This document shows positions 34,303 through 43,205 of a stretch of DNA of 64,000 bases, piece after piece. Every line of letters begins with the position of its first letter. The stretch's first letter is position 1. The stretch comes from Colimorpha sp045640985. GTDB taxonomy: Bacteria > Bacteroidota > Bacteroidia > Bacteroidales > P3. A program made the translations under genes and the position numbers. The stretch spans positions 3,341 through 67,340 of the forward strand of contig JAZUFZ010000030.1 of the NCBI GenBank assembly GCA_045640985.1, given 5' to 3'. Below the pieces are notes generated by a model. That model saw only the letters and a list, made by a program, of their open reading frames with translations, did not search any database and had not been told where the DNA came from.

Positions 34303-35294
34303 GACACCTCCTTTTAGGACTGCTGCTTTTCGTGGGGATTCAGGGATGGAGCCAGAATCCCGTAAAGGTTCTTTTCTGGAATGTCGAAAACTATTTCGAT
34401 CCCCGGCACGACACCTTGAAACTTGACGAGCAGTTCACGCCCGAAGGGGAACTCCGCTGGACCTGGAAACGCTTCTACAACAAGCGTAACGGCATTGCAA
34501 AAGTTATCGCGGCAGCAAGCGGAACGGAGTGGCAGCCTCCTGTGATTGTAGGACTTGCCGAAGTGGAGAACGACTACGCCCTCTATACCTTGTGCAGCGA
34601 GACGCCTTTGCGGAAACTGGACTACAAATACATTCATTTTGAGTCACCCGACAGGCGCGGTATTGACTGCGCCCTACTCTATCGGAGTTCCCGGTTCACG
34701 CCATTTCTGGCTCACCCGATTTCGATAAGCGACACCTCCCAGGATTTCTATTCCCGAGACCTGCTGATAGTGGGAGGAAGATTGGATGAGGAAGATTCCA
34801 TCTATTTGATAGTATGCCATTTACCGTCAAAACTGGGCGGATTCACCGCTAACCTTCACAGAAAGGAGGCGGCAAGAATCCTGCTTCATACCATGGACAC
34901 TTTGCAAGCCCATCATCCCGAAGCCGGAATTGTAGTGATGGGCGACTTCAATATGGACAGCCATGAGGCTGAATTTCAGGAACTTTTCGGGATGAATCCT
35001 CAAGGAGAGAACCCGCAGGGATGGAAAGACCTTCTATGGGAAATCCCGAAAGGAGCCGGAAGCTATAAATATCACGGGCTATGGAACTGCATAGACCATG
35101 TTATCAGCAACATAGACGGGATGACCGCTGAGGTATTCGCTCCGAAATTCCTGCTTGCCGACGACAAGACCTATCATGGTCTGTGTCCTTTCAGAACCTA
35201 TCATGCCTATCGTTACCAGGGAGGACTCAGCGACCACCTGCCCGTCCTTGGATTTATCCCTCGGAAATCCCACGGAGATATCCGCTGTAAATGA
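34299..35294 (+). CDS. Exported endonuclease/exonuclease/phosphatase-family hydrolase
   Basis: 331 residues. Signal peptide (LLLGLLLFVGIQGWSQ), then an EEP fold: VLFWNVENYFDP with the metal-binding asparagine, GLAEVEND with the catalytic glutamate, GVVMGDFNMDS-type segment (residues ~210-216), and the closing GGLSDHLPVLGF with the catalytic histidine. The EEP family includes DNase I, exonuclease III and sphingomyelinase; the substrate here is not evident. Export to the periplasm or surface suggests use on extracellular nucleic acid or phosphodiesters. Overlaps rsgA by 4 bp. Repeat copy B begins 14 bp after its stop. Confidence 0.88.
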   Translation: MRHLLLGLLLFVGIQGWSQNPVKVLFWNVENYFDPRHDTLKLDEQFTPEGELRWTWKRFYNKRNGIAKVIAAASGTEWQPPVIVGLAEVENDYALYTLCSETPLRKLDYKYIHFESPDRRGIDCALLYRSSRFTPFLAHPISISDTSQDFYSRDLLIVGGRLDEEDSIYLIVCHLPSKLGGFTANLHRKEAARILLHTMDTLQAHHPEAGIVVMGDFNMDSHEAEFQELFGMNPQGENPQGWKDLLWEIPKGAGSYKYHGLWNCIDHVISNIDGMTAEVFAPKFLLADDKTYHGLCPFRTYHAYRYQGGLSDHLPVLGFIPRKSHGDIRCK

Positions 35295-35307
35295 GGCTTT
35301 TCCCTGC

Positions 35308-35426
35308 GGTAACTCCCTTCTATCTTCTTTTTATCTCCATATTAACTTCTTTTTATCTCCTTTTCTAAGAATAAGAGATAGAAAAAAGATAAACTGGAGA
35401 TAGAAAAAAGATAGAAGGGAGTTACC
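35308..35426 (+). repeat. Long 11-bp-phased palindromic repeat, copy B
   Basis: Ends GGTAACTCCC and GGGAGTTACC. The right arm in 11-mers is GAGATAGAAAA, AAGATAAACTG, GAGATAGAAAA, AAGATAGAAGG, GAGTTACC. Centre TTTTCTAAGAATAA. It differs from the inverted copy C at only about five positions over 119 bp. It starts 14 bp after the upstream stop codon; the remainder of the gap to 35635 shows only the promoter of the next gene. Confidence 0.92.
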
Positions 35427-35557
35427 CCTTACAAGTGGCTATACTACAGCAGGGAAGATATTCCGAAAAAACCAGTTCATCCGGCAGACAGTAATTTCCA
35501 ATTTACGGCAGAGAAAATGGGCAAAAGTGAGACAAATATAAATATTTATGAAAGAAA

Positions 35558-35589
35558 TTTCGCCATGTCAGGAAAAAAGAGTATCTTTG
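35558..35589 (+). promoter_or_regulatory. Promoter of the phosphate acyltransferase gene
   Basis: TTTC (35558-35561), a 20-bp spacer, and the consensus -7 box TATCTTTG (35582-35589) followed by CA. The leader is ~40 bases. Confidence 0.75.
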
Positions 35590-35635
35590 CAAAATCTTTC
35601 ATAACGGAAAAACTAAATAAAAATCACATAACACT

Positions 35636-36544
35636 ATGATTACAAAGTTAAACGACCTCGTAGAACTTGCTAAAAGCAAGGGTAAAAAAAGACTTGTGGC
35701 AGCTTATGCCAACGATCCTCACACCATCGGCGCTGTAAGTGCAGCTATCGATAAGGGTATTGTTGATGCTATCCTGGTGGGCGACATCGAGACCATCAAG
35801 AAGGTCTGCGCTGAAGAAAACATCGACGTGAACAAATTTGAACTCGTTCAGGAAGCTGACGAAACCAAGGCTGGCGTAAAGGCTGTTGAACTGATCAACG
35901 AAGGCAGAGGCGAAATCCTGATGAAGGGCCTTCTGAGCACCGACAAATACATGCGTGCTATCCTCAACAAGGAAAAAGGTCTGATGCCCGGCAAGAAGAC
36001 CGATATGCTGACCCACATGGCTGTTTTTGAGGTTCCCCGTTACCACAAACTTCTGGTATGCAGCGACGTTGCTATCATTCCTGCTCCTGACATGAAACAG
36101 AAACAGGCTATCCTGAACTTCCTTATCAGCACCGCAAAGAGCATCGAAATTGCAAAGCCAAAGGTTGCCGTTCTGGCTGCTACCGAACAGGTTTCCACCG
36201 GTATGCCTGCATGTGTTGAGGCTGCTATCATCAGCAAGATGGCCGACAGAGGCCAGATCAAGGGTGCCATCGTTGACGGTCCTCTGGCATTGGACGTTGC
36301 AATCGACAAGGAAAGTGCCCAGACCAAGAAAGTCGGAGGCGAAGTGGCCGGCGATGCTGACTGCATCCTCTTCCCCAACATCGAGAGCGGTAACGTATTC
36401 TACAAAGCCTGCACCAAATTCGGCGGCGCTGAACTGGCTTGCATGGTAGTAGGTGCCAAGGTTCCCTGCGTGCTTACCAGCCGTGGCGACAGCATCAACA
36501 CCAAGCTCTACAGTATTGCACTGGCAGCGTTGAACACGAAATAA
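35636..36544 (+). CDS. Phosphate acetyl/butyryltransferase family protein
   Basis: 302 residues, full length for the Ptb branch of the phosphotransacylase family. Typical segments are AAYANDPHTIGAVSAAID, ALLMKGLLSTD-like GEILMKGLLSTDKYM, DMLTHMAVFEVPRYHKLL, and near the end GADCILFPNIESGNVFYK-like text. The enzyme swaps CoA for phosphate on acetyl- or butyryl-CoA, giving acyl phosphate for ATP formation by a kinase. In many Bacteroidetes ptb is followed by buk (butyrate kinase); here an intrinsic terminator at 36554 ends the unit with no kinase. Strong promoter and codon choice suggest high expression. Acetyl versus butyryl preference is not decided. Confidence 0.85.
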   Translation: MITKLNDLVELAKSKGKKRLVAAYANDPHTIGAVSAAIDKGIVDAILVGDIETIKKVCAEENIDVNKFELVQEADETKAGVKAVELINEGRGEILMKGLLSTDKYMRAILNKEKGLMPGKKTDMLTHMAVFEVPRYHKLLVCSDVAIIPAPDMKQKQAILNFLISTAKSIEIAKPKVAVLAATEQVSTGMPACVEAAIISKMADRGQIKGAIVDGPLALDVAIDKESAQTKKVGGEVAGDADCILFPNIESGNVFYKACTKFGGAELACMVVGAKVPCVLTSRGDSINTKLYSIALAALNTK

Positions 36545-36553
36545 ATTCTTTCA

Positions 36554-36587
36554 GCTTCCTGCCCCGTCGGGGGCGGGAGGCTTTTTC
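36554..36587 (+). terminator. Intrinsic terminator after the phosphate acyltransferase
   Basis: GCTTCCTGCCCC and GGGGGCGGGAGGC form a GC-rich stem with a short loop, followed by TTTTT. Confidence 0.85.
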
Positions 36588-36611
36588 TCCTGAAACTGCA
36601 CAGATACATCA

Positions 36612-36956
36612 ATGGATAAGTTTTTTGAAGGATTGAATATTGCCATTACCGTAAGCGACACAGAAGGCAATATCATTGATATGAACCAGAAATCGGCTGA
36701 CGTGAACAGCCACGGCGAGAAGATTATAGGCAACAACCTCTTTAACTGCCACCCCGAAAGGGCAGCAGCCATTCTGCGCGACCTGTATGCCACCCAGAGG
36801 CTGAACGCCTATACAATTGAAAAGAACGGTGTGAAGAAACTGATTTACCAGACCCCATGGTACGACAACGGGGAATTCGGCGGACTGATTGAACTGTCGC
36901 TGGAGATACCTTTTGAGATGCCTCATTATGTAAGAACGCCCAAAAAAGAGCAATAA
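36612..36956 (+). CDS. Single PAS-domain protein
   Basis: 114 residues that form one PAS fold: ITVSDTEGNIIDMNQKSAD (strand-turn-strand with the usual N at the end), EKIIGNNLFNCHPERAAA, and the beta sheet LNAYTIEKNGVKKLIYQTPWY. PAS domains bind small ligands, haem or flavin, or pair with partner proteins. There is no output domain, so it must act through a partner. Its stop shares one base with the start of the TonB receptor gene (TAATG), so the two are coupled, which suggests a common job. What it senses is unknown. Confidence 0.8.
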   Translation: MDKFFEGLNIAITVSDTEGNIIDMNQKSADVNSHGEKIIGNNLFNCHPERAAAILRDLYATQRLNAYTIEKNGVKKLIYQTPWYDNGEFGGLIELSLEIPFEMPHYVRTPKKEQ

Positions 36957-39490
36957 TGAAATTGAAACATCTGGCACTTGCGAGTGCTTTTATCATATTG
37001 TGCATCAACGTAATGGCACAAGGGAAAGTTACGGGTAAGGTTTCCGACGGGAAAAGCGGAAATGCTGTAGAATATGCCACCATTACCTTGCACAAAACCT
37101 CGGACTCCTCACTGGTGGGAGGCGCCACCTCGGGCACCAACGGAGGATTCGAAATCAAGAATGTAGCCTACGGCGAATATATTCTGAAAGTGTCGTTTAT
37201 GGGCTACAAGACCTATTTCCACCCGACCCATGTGAAACTGACGCCACAGGCGGCTCAGCAGAACGTGGGGAAAATAGCCATCAATCCAAGCGCCACTACG
37301 CTGAAAGCGGCTGAGATTGTGGCAGAACGCTCTATGGTGGAATACCAGCTGGACAAGCGCGTCATAAACGTAGATAAAAACCTGGTGGCCAGCGGGGGAA
37401 CCGCAACGGACATTCTGGAGAATGTTCCGAGTGTGGCTATCGACAACGACGGGAACGTAACCCTGAGAGGCTCGACCAACGTGAAACTGCTCATCAACGG
37501 CCGTCCCTACGAACTGCTGAGCAGCGACCTGGAATCGCTGCTGGAACAGATACCGGCATCTACCGTGGAGAACGTAGAGGTAATCACAAATCCTTCAGCA
37601 AAATACGACCCCGAAGGCATGTCGGGAATCATCAATCTGAAACTCAAGGATAAATCCACGGCAGCCTTGGGACTGAACGGCGTGGTAACCGCCAATTTCG
37701 GCACACCACTCATTACCCCGGACATCATGCCGGCAATCATTCCTACAGCCATGGGGTCAATAAACCTGAACTACACCACCGAAAAGTTCAACTTCTTCTT
37801 CTCTGCCGACGGAGGCAGGAGAAGTCATGGAATGTACGGACATACCGACCTTACCCGACTGCGTAACGGAGACACCATAAGTCACGACTACCGGGAGAAT
37901 TACTCCATCGGACGCAACACTATGGGAAGTTTCAAAATCGGTGGAGAATACTATATCAACGACAAGAACAGCATCTTGATCTCTTATCAGATGCGAGAAA
38001 GCCAAAGGAAACGTACCAGTCAGATTTTCAGCGAAGATATCTGGGAAACTGTCCACCCCTACCCCACGGATTATGACCAGATAGATACCAACCTCTCCCG
38101 GAGCCACAACCATACATTCAACTTCAACTATACCAAGAAGTTTGACCGGAAAGAGCAACTGCTTACCTTGGACGCGACCTTCAGCATGAGAAGAATGCTT
38201 GGAGACGGGTTCCAGGAACAGAGCTATCCTGATCTGATTGCTCAACAGAATAACTATTATCTGCGAGAAACCGACAATCACAACCGCCACAGAATGCTCA
38301 ACGTAAAGCTGAATTATACCCATCCTTTTGAAAACAATATGCGACTGGAAACGGGCTACGAAGGTCAGGTTACCTGGGCAAACCAGAATTCAAGATACTA
38401 CATGACCGAATATGGCGTAGCACGGTATTTTGACGAGGTCTCCTCCACCAACTATCTGCATAACCAACAGACCCACGGGGTTTATGCCACACTGGGATGG
38501 AAACCTTTTGAAAAATTCTCGGCTCAGGCAGGACTCAGAGGGGAACTTGCCTCAATCAAAGGTCAAGACCTCAACCACCCAGCCACAGCCCCAGTGGACA
38601 AAACCTACTGGCAGCTCTATCCTACTTTGCATCTCTCCTACGACATCAACAAAGACCAAAGCGTACAACTCAGCTATAGCCGGCGTGTACGCCGCCCCCA
38701 CATGTGGGACCTTAACCCCTATCTCGAAGTAAGAGAGGGACAGGAACTCAGTTTCGGAAACCCCAACATCGACCCCGAATATACAAACTCTATAGAACTG
38801 TCCTATAATTTGGGAATCAAAAAGGTAAACATTTTCACCTCGGCTTATTTCCGTCAGACCAACAATATGATGACCCGTTACGGGTTTGTATGGGATGCCA
38901 CCACAGCAGCCTATTATTCCCCTTGGATGCAATACAACGCCGAATACGACGGCTACTGGGCTTCAACGTGGCAAAACCTCAACCAAGGCATTAACTACGG
39001 AATGGAATTGATCGTGGACTGGCAGGTGAAAAAATGGTGGAAACTCAACGTAAGCATCAACCTGTATGAAAACATGATAGAGGGCACTGACCTTCTTAAT
39101 GGCGAAGACAGAAACGCTTTCAGGGCCAGCGGGAAATTCACCTCATTCATGAACCTTCCCAAAGACTGGACCATCCAGTTTAGCGGACAATATAGAGCTC
39201 CTTTCATGGATCTTCAGACCGATATGCTCGCATCCTATTGGGCAGACCTGGCTGTGAAGAAAGACATTCTCGACAAACGGGCTACTGTAAATCTTAGGAT
39301 TGGCGATGTATTCTGTACTGGCGGATTCGGCCACAATACCGAAAACGAACAAATGTACCGCTATGCACGCTCAAAACGTATGTCTCCATCTATTTCCTTA
39401 GGTTTTACTTATAAGATAAACAACGGACTGAAAACACCTAAAAAGGCCATGATGGACTCCGACGATGAAGGAGGCGATGGTGAATATTAA
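36956..39490 (+). CDS. TonB-dependent outer-membrane receptor with N-terminal CarboxypepD_reg-like domain
   Basis: 844 residues. Signal peptide to ~22 (FIILCINVMAQ). A carboxypeptidase-regulatory-like beta sandwich lies at ~23-105 (GKVTGKVSDGKSGNAVEYAT), a plug domain at ~125-220 (SGGTATDILENVPSVAIDND, LINGRPYELLSSDLESLLEQ), and a beta-barrel of the OMP_b-brl_3 type to the end (YTKKFDRKEQLLTLDATFS, RRVRRPHMWDLNPYLEVREG). It is probably an energy-coupled importer of an unknown ligand. No SusD partner is adjacent, so it is not a classical polysaccharide-utilisation pair. The tail is acidic (DSDDEGGDGEY). Coupled to the PAS gene upstream. Confidence 0.88.
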   Translation: MKLKHLALASAFIILCINVMAQGKVTGKVSDGKSGNAVEYATITLHKTSDSSLVGGATSGTNGGFEIKNVAYGEYILKVSFMGYKTYFHPTHVKLTPQAAQQNVGKIAINPSATTLKAAEIVAERSMVEYQLDKRVINVDKNLVASGGTATDILENVPSVAIDNDGNVTLRGSTNVKLLINGRPYELLSSDLESLLEQIPASTVENVEVITNPSAKYDPEGMSGIINLKLKDKSTAALGLNGVVTANFGTPLITPDIMPAIIPTAMGSINLNYTTEKFNFFFSADGGRRSHGMYGHTDLTRLRNGDTISHDYRENYSIGRNTMGSFKIGGEYYINDKNSILISYQMRESQRKRTSQIFSEDIWETVHPYPTDYDQIDTNLSRSHNHTFNFNYTKKFDRKEQLLTLDATFSMRRMLGDGFQEQSYPDLIAQQNNYYLRETDNHNRHRMLNVKLNYTHPFENNMRLETGYEGQVTWANQNSRYYMTEYGVARYFDEVSSTNYLHNQQTHGVYATLGWKPFEKFSAQAGLRGELASIKGQDLNHPATAPVDKTYWQLYPTLHLSYDINKDQSVQLSYSRRVRRPHMWDLNPYLEVREGQELSFGNPNIDPEYTNSIELSYNLGIKKVNIFTSAYFRQTNNMMTRYGFVWDATTAAYYSPWMQYNAEYDGYWASTWQNLNQGINYGMELIVDWQVKKWWKLNVSINLYENMIEGTDLLNGEDRNAFRASGKFTSFMNLPKDWTIQFSGQYRAPFMDLQTDMLASYWADLAVKKDILDKRATVNLRIGDVFCTGGFGHNTENEQMYRYARSKRMSPSISLGFTYKINNGLKTPKKAMMDSDDEGGDGEY

Positions 39491-39950
39491 ACTCAATATG
39501 CCCCCCTGCTCACTGCAAACCCGCACTACACAGGGGGAATGCCCAACGACTGAGATTTTCGATATTGTGCGCAGGAAATGGGTAGCCAATACTCCGGAAG
39601 AATGGGTGCGCCAACATGTAGTTCACACCTTGATATACCAGATGAAATACCCACTGGAGCTTATTCAGATAGAGGGCAGCATCACCTTGAACAGAATGAA
39701 TCGGCGTTGTGATATTGTAATCTATAACCAGGAAGCCAAACCGGTACTGATAGTAGAATGCAAGCGCCCCAGCGTTTCCCTCACCCAGAAAGTGATAGAC
39801 CAGATCTGCCGATACAACCTTGTGCTACAGGTCCCTTACCTCTACCTTACCAACGGTTTGCAGCACCTCATACTCCGGGCCGACCTGCAACAGCAGCAAC
39901 TCCACCAGCTCCCGACTCTGCCCGATTGGGATATTCTCAATAATAATTAA
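39477..39950 (+). CDS. HsdR_N-type restriction-like nuclease domain protein
   Basis: 157 residues from the ATG at 39477; an ATG at 39498 would avoid overlap with the TonB gene. It contains a PD-(D/E)XK core: RRCDIVIYN (metal-binding Asp) and VLIVECKRP (Glu-x-Lys), as in the N-terminal nuclease domain of type I restriction R subunits. No helicase part, specificity or methylase subunit is nearby. Stand-alone proteins of this kind are common in Bacteroidetes and have no proven role, so calling it a restriction enzyme would be unsafe. It ends just before a two-way terminator. Confidence 0.78.
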   Translation: MVNIKLNMPPCSLQTRTTQGECPTTEIFDIVRRKWVANTPEEWVRQHVVHTLIYQMKYPLELIQIEGSITLNRMNRRCDIVIYNQEAKPVLIVECKRPSVSLTQKVIDQICRYNLVLQVPYLYLTNGLQHLILRADLQQQQLHQLPTLPDWDILNNN

Positions 39951-39965
39951 TTTCAACTGCACAAT

Positions 39966-39998
39966 AAAAAAAGGGCCACTTTACAGCGGCCCTTTTAA
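39966..39998. terminator. Two-way terminator between convergent genes
   Basis: AAAAAAGGGCC and GGCCCTTTT form a stem with A-run and T-run on both sides. It lies between the HsdR_N gene (plus) and the peptide transporter (minus) and could end both transcripts. Confidence 0.85.
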
Positions 39999-40014
39999 TT
40001 TATTGACGTATGGA

Positions 40015-41610
40015 TTATGCCTGTTCAGAGGTGATTCTCTCAAGCCATTTCAGCATTCCAAACATCACACTCATAGCGATGATGCAGATGCAGAGGAATA
40101 CGAGCCAGGTCATCCACAGATGTGGCAGACGGTTGAAGAGCCATGGGCCAATCATAATGAGCAGGTTACCGATAGCCGTTGCACTGAGCCACAGCCCCTG
40201 GCAGATACCCTGGATATGCTTAGGTGCAATCTTGGAAACAAAGCTGAGTCCAAGTGGGCTGATGAAAAGTTCTGCCACAGTGAGGAAGAAATAGGTTACG
40301 ATAAGTACCCATGCGCCGGATTTGGGCAGACGGGTTGCAACATCCTGTGCAAGATAATCTGTTCCGTTAGGATAGCCGATGTTGGCACAGAGAATGGTGA
40401 GGAAAAGATATGCACATGCTGCAAATCCCATACCGATAGCAATCTTGCGGGGAGTGGAGAATTTGCGACCCCACTGGGTTCCGAAGAGCCACATGATAAC
40501 TGGGGTAAGAAGAATTACGAGTGCCGGGTTGAGGAACTGCCATACTTCAGGAGCCACACTCTCGGAGTTCACGAAGTTACGTGCGAAGAGAGAGAGCGAC
40601 TGACCGTTCTGGTGGAACGACATCCAGAAGAATACACAGATACCAAGTACTGCATACAGACCAGCCATACGCTGTTTTACATCCTTTGCCATAGTAGCCT
40701 TTTCTTCTGCGCTGAGTGGTTTCTCTTCCACAACTGCATTATCAGAAGCGGCAACCTTCTTCTGTGGTTCGGGCATACCCTTCTTGGTGCAGAGGAAGAT
40801 AACGAGGGAGATGATCATTGCAGCCACAGATGCGAGGAAGGAGTAGTGTACACCCGTATTGAATACATCAAGGTAGCTTACGCAAGCCGCACCCAGATCA
40901 CCGGCTGCACCGGCTGGATTGGCTTCGAGCATAAGGGCGTTGAGATTTGCCATTGCTGCATCATCCATACCAGCTGGATTGCTGATATACTGATGGCAGA
41001 GTGCAGGAAGGTCAGAGTTGTAGGTCATCCCTTTCAGGCCCAGCCACCACTGGCGCAATGAAGGAGCTACGAATGGAGCCAGAACACCTCCGATGTTGAT
41101 GAACACATAGAAAATCTGGAAACCCGGGTCACGTTTGGTCTTGGCCTCAGCGAGAGCCTCAGGACCTTTCTTTGCAGCCTCAGCCTCAAAGTTGTCGTAG
41201 AGCTGACCCACCAGAGCCTGGAGATTACCTTTGAAAAGACCGTTACCGAAAGCAATCACGAACAATGCAACGCATGTGATAACGAGAATCCAGGTCTTTG
41301 CAGCTGGATCGGTGAGGTTCTGCATAAGAGGAATAGAGAGAACCACATAACCGGCAGCCATGGTAAGGAGACCGGCCTGGATGGTGCCTTTGTAGTTCTG
41401 GAGCTTGTCGGCGATGATACCGCCGGGCAGACTCAAAACATAAATGGCGAAATAGAATACTGCATAAATGAGTGCAGCCGTTTCGTCGGAAATACCGAAC
41501 TTCGAGCAGAGGAACAGCAGCAATACGGCATTCATGATATAGTAACCAAAGCGTTCGCCCATGTTACTCAATGCCGCTGCAATCAGTCCTTTTGGATGTC
41601 CTTTGAACAT
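40015..41610 (-). CDS. POT-family proton-dependent oligopeptide transporter
   Basis: 531 residues, with at least twelve hydrophobic helices. The N-terminus (GLIAAALSNMGERFGYYIMN) contains the ExxERFxYY signature of proton-coupled peptide transporters, where the Glu-Arg pair carries the proton. The later GLSFVSKIAPKHIQGICQG segment is also typical. It imports di- and tripeptides across the inner membrane, which fits an amino-acid-fermenting gut or oral anaerobe. A wide loop near residue 170-250 is longer than in Escherichia coli relatives and a long central cytoplasmic loop (~290-310) is lysine- and glutamate-rich. Transcribed alone from its own promoter. Confidence 0.92.
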   Translation of the reverse strand: MFKGHPKGLIAAALSNMGERFGYYIMNAVLLLFLCSKFGISDETAALIYAVFYFAIYVLSLPGGIIADKLQNYKGTIQAGLLTMAAGYVVLSIPLMQNLTDPAAKTWILVITCVALFVIAFGNGLFKGNLQALVGQLYDNFEAEAAKKGPEALAEAKTKRDPGFQIFYVFINIGGVLAPFVAPSLRQWWLGLKGMTYNSDLPALCHQYISNPAGMDDAAMANLNALMLEANPAGAAGDLGAACVSYLDVFNTGVHYSFLASVAAMIISLVIFLCTKKGMPEPQKKVAASDNAVVEEKPLSAEEKATMAKDVKQRMAGLYAVLGICVFFWMSFHQNGQSLSLFARNFVNSESVAPEVWQFLNPALVILLTPVIMWLFGTQWGRKFSTPRKIAIGMGFAACAYLFLTILCANIGYPNGTDYLAQDVATRLPKSGAWVLIVTYFFLTVAELFISPLGLSFVSKIAPKHIQGICQGLWLSATAIGNLLIMIGPWLFNRLPHLWMTWLVFLCICIIAMSVMFGMLKWLERITSEQA

Positions 41611-41683
41611 AATTTTAGAGGTTTTAATTATTAAATTGTTGATTATTAATTTTTTATTTTTTTTCTAATAATATTTCAATCTG

Positions 41684-41691
41684 CAAATTTA
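41684..41691 (-). promoter_or_regulatory. -7 box of the peptide transporter gene
   Basis: TAAATTTG followed by CA on the minus strand, 74 bp before the start codon. No clear -33 element. It lies back to back with the promoter at 41734. Confidence 0.6.
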
Positions 41692-41733
41692 CATAATTTT
41701 TTCTAAATAAGCCTAATTATTGAAGAAAAAATC

Positions 41734-41741
41734 GTAATTTT
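41734..41741 (+). promoter_or_regulatory. -7 box of the Sua5-like gene
   Basis: TAATTTTG followed by CA, 24 bp before the ATG at 41765. The -33 region is only a T-run. Confidence 0.6.
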
Positions 41742-41764
41742 GCAAAAAATTTAATCCTGACACT

Positions 41765-42328
41765 ATGGACATTGACCTCCTGGAAGCGCTTCATAACGGG
41801 AAAACCCTCCTCTATCCCACCGACACCATCTGGGGCATCGGATGCGATGCCACAAATGCCGCAGCCGTAGAAAAAATATACGCCATCAAAAAGCGCGACC
41901 ACAGCAAGAGTATGCTCATACTCTGTGCCGACGAATCCATGGTATTGCAGTACATATCCAACCCTAACGCTAAAGCCCTTCAGCTCCTGCTTCATAGTGA
42001 ACGGCCCACCACAGTCATATTCCCGTTAGAGAGAAACCACGGCCTTGCCCCCAACCTGCCCGCTTCCGACAACACCATAGGAATACGAATCCCAAAGCAT
42101 GGCTTCTGTCAGGAACTGCTCCAGGCATTCGGCAGACCCCTCGTCAGCACCTCGGCAAACTTCTCCGGAGAACCCTCCCCTGCCTGCTACGGCGACATAT
42201 CGGAGGAATTAAAGCATCGGATAGACTTTCTTGTGCCCGACCTCCCGAAATACGAAAGTCACAACAGTCAGGGCTCCACTATCCTGAAGGTAACTCCCGA
42301 AAACGAAATACTCGTCCTGCGACCATGA
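41765..42328 (+). CDS. Sua5/YciO/YrdC-family protein, probable threonylcarbamoyl-AMP synthase
   Basis: 187 residues, a single YrdC domain. Family segments are LYPTDTIWGIGCDATN near the N-terminus, KKRDHSKSMLILC, and GRPLVSTSANFSGEP near the C-terminus. The enzyme joins threonine, bicarbonate and ATP to form threonylcarbamoyl-AMP, used to make t6A37 in tRNAs that read ANN codons. The longer Sua5 C-terminal domain is absent, as in bacterial TsaC/YrdC proteins. Its stop overlaps the next start by 4 bp. Confidence 0.88.
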   Translation: MDIDLLEALHNGKTLLYPTDTIWGIGCDATNAAAVEKIYAIKKRDHSKSMLILCADESMVLQYISNPNAKALQLLLHSERPTTVIFPLERNHGLAPNLPASDNTIGIRIPKHGFCQELLQAFGRPLVSTSANFSGEPSPACYGDISEELKHRIDFLVPDLPKYESHNSQGSTILKVTPENEILVLRP

Positions 42329-42930
42329 TAAAATACTATATTGATAGTAATCTCCCGCAATACGACGAAACGTATCTCCAGCAATGCTTCTCGTGGTTTC
42401 CTCCTGAAGAAACAGCCTTCATTGAAACCATTCATCACCTTCAGGGACGCATCGAACGCGCGTCGGCATACGCACTTCTGGCACAGGCATTGAAGGAATT
42501 TGGTATCGAGGAACTTCCCGCCTTACGGCACACGGAAACGGGAAAGCCCTATCTTGAGGGACATCCTGAGATTGAGATATCCATAAGCCATTGCAGGAAA
42601 TCTGCCGCGGTAGCATTGAGTACCCAAGGACCCGTCGGGATAGACATAGAATACCGGAGAGAAATCAGTCCGGCCCTAATAAAAAGGGTCAGCAATTCCG
42701 AAGAACAGCAAGCCATAGCAACCGCCCCCGACCCCACGCTGGCATTTCTGAGACTCTGGACCCTCAAAGAGGCCTACGCAAAATATCTCGGAACCGGCCT
42801 GACCGACGACCTGCAGAACTTCCTCCCGAACGCCAAAAGAGCAGACCTCCGGTTGGAAAGCCATCCACTCCCCGACGGATGGATCAGTCTGTGTTACCAA
42901 CCAACTGAAGAACATTCATCCATAAACTGA
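42325..42930 (+). CDS. 4'-phosphopantetheinyl transferase superfamily protein
   Basis: 201 residues, Sfp-like in length. Key motifs: VGIDIEYRR with the magnesium-binding aspartate, and LWTLKEAYAKYLGTGL, the W-x-x-KEA signature. The enzyme moves phosphopantetheine from CoA to a serine on acyl- or peptidyl-carrier proteins. No polyketide or peptide synthetase is in the window, so the partner is probably the fatty-acid carrier protein or lies elsewhere. Coupled to the Sua5-like gene by a 4-bp overlap. Confidence 0.88.
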   Translation: MIKYYIDSNLPQYDETYLQQCFSWFPPEETAFIETIHHLQGRIERASAYALLAQALKEFGIEELPALRHTETGKPYLEGHPEIEISISHCRKSAAVALSTQGPVGIDIEYRREISPALIKRVSNSEEQQAIATAPDPTLAFLRLWTLKEAYAKYLGTGLTDDLQNFLPNAKRADLRLESHPLPDGWISLCYQPTEEHSSIN

Positions 42931-42966
42931 CCATATTTATTGGAAGAATTGATTTTTTCAGAATTC

Positions 42967-43006
42967 TTTCCCTTTTCAAGAGCTTTTGAAAGGGAACGGA
43001 TTTTTC
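42967..43006 (+). terminator. Likely terminator after the phosphopantetheinyl transferase
   Basis: CCCTTTTCAA and TTTGAAAGGG form a stem with one bulge, followed after five bases by TTTTT. Confidence 0.6.
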
Positions 43007-43031
43007 TACTGTAATATAGTCACTTGTATAG

Positions 43032-43150
43032 GGTAACTCCCTTCTATCTTCTTTTTATCTCCAGTTTATCTTTTTTCTATCTCTTATTCTAAGGAAAGGA
43101 GATAAAAAGAAGTTAATATGGAGATAAAAAGAAGATAGAAGGGAGTTACC
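43032..43150 (-). repeat. Long 11-bp-phased palindromic repeat, copy C (inverted)
   Basis: Reverse orientation of copies A and B. Ends GGTAACTCCC and GGGAGTTACC. The plus-strand right arm in 11-mers is GAGATAAAAAG, AAGTTAATATG, GAGATAAAAAG, AAGATAGAAGG, GAGTTACC. It sits between convergent genes, 102 bp after one stop codon and 56 bp from the other. Confidence 0.92.
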
Positions 43151-43205
43151 ACGGAGAAAAGCCAGTGAAACAAGCCCTTAGAAAAGGATTAACTGTTATG
43201 TTCGT

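Noticed and set aside
39477..39950. Type I restriction-modification system
   Set aside because: Only an HsdR_N-like domain is present; there is no helicase, HsdM or HsdS gene nearby.
39820..41061. 413-residue open frame on the plus strand
   Set aside because: Antisense to the POT transporter and rich in Cys and His as expected for a shadow; the transporter has clear family motifs.
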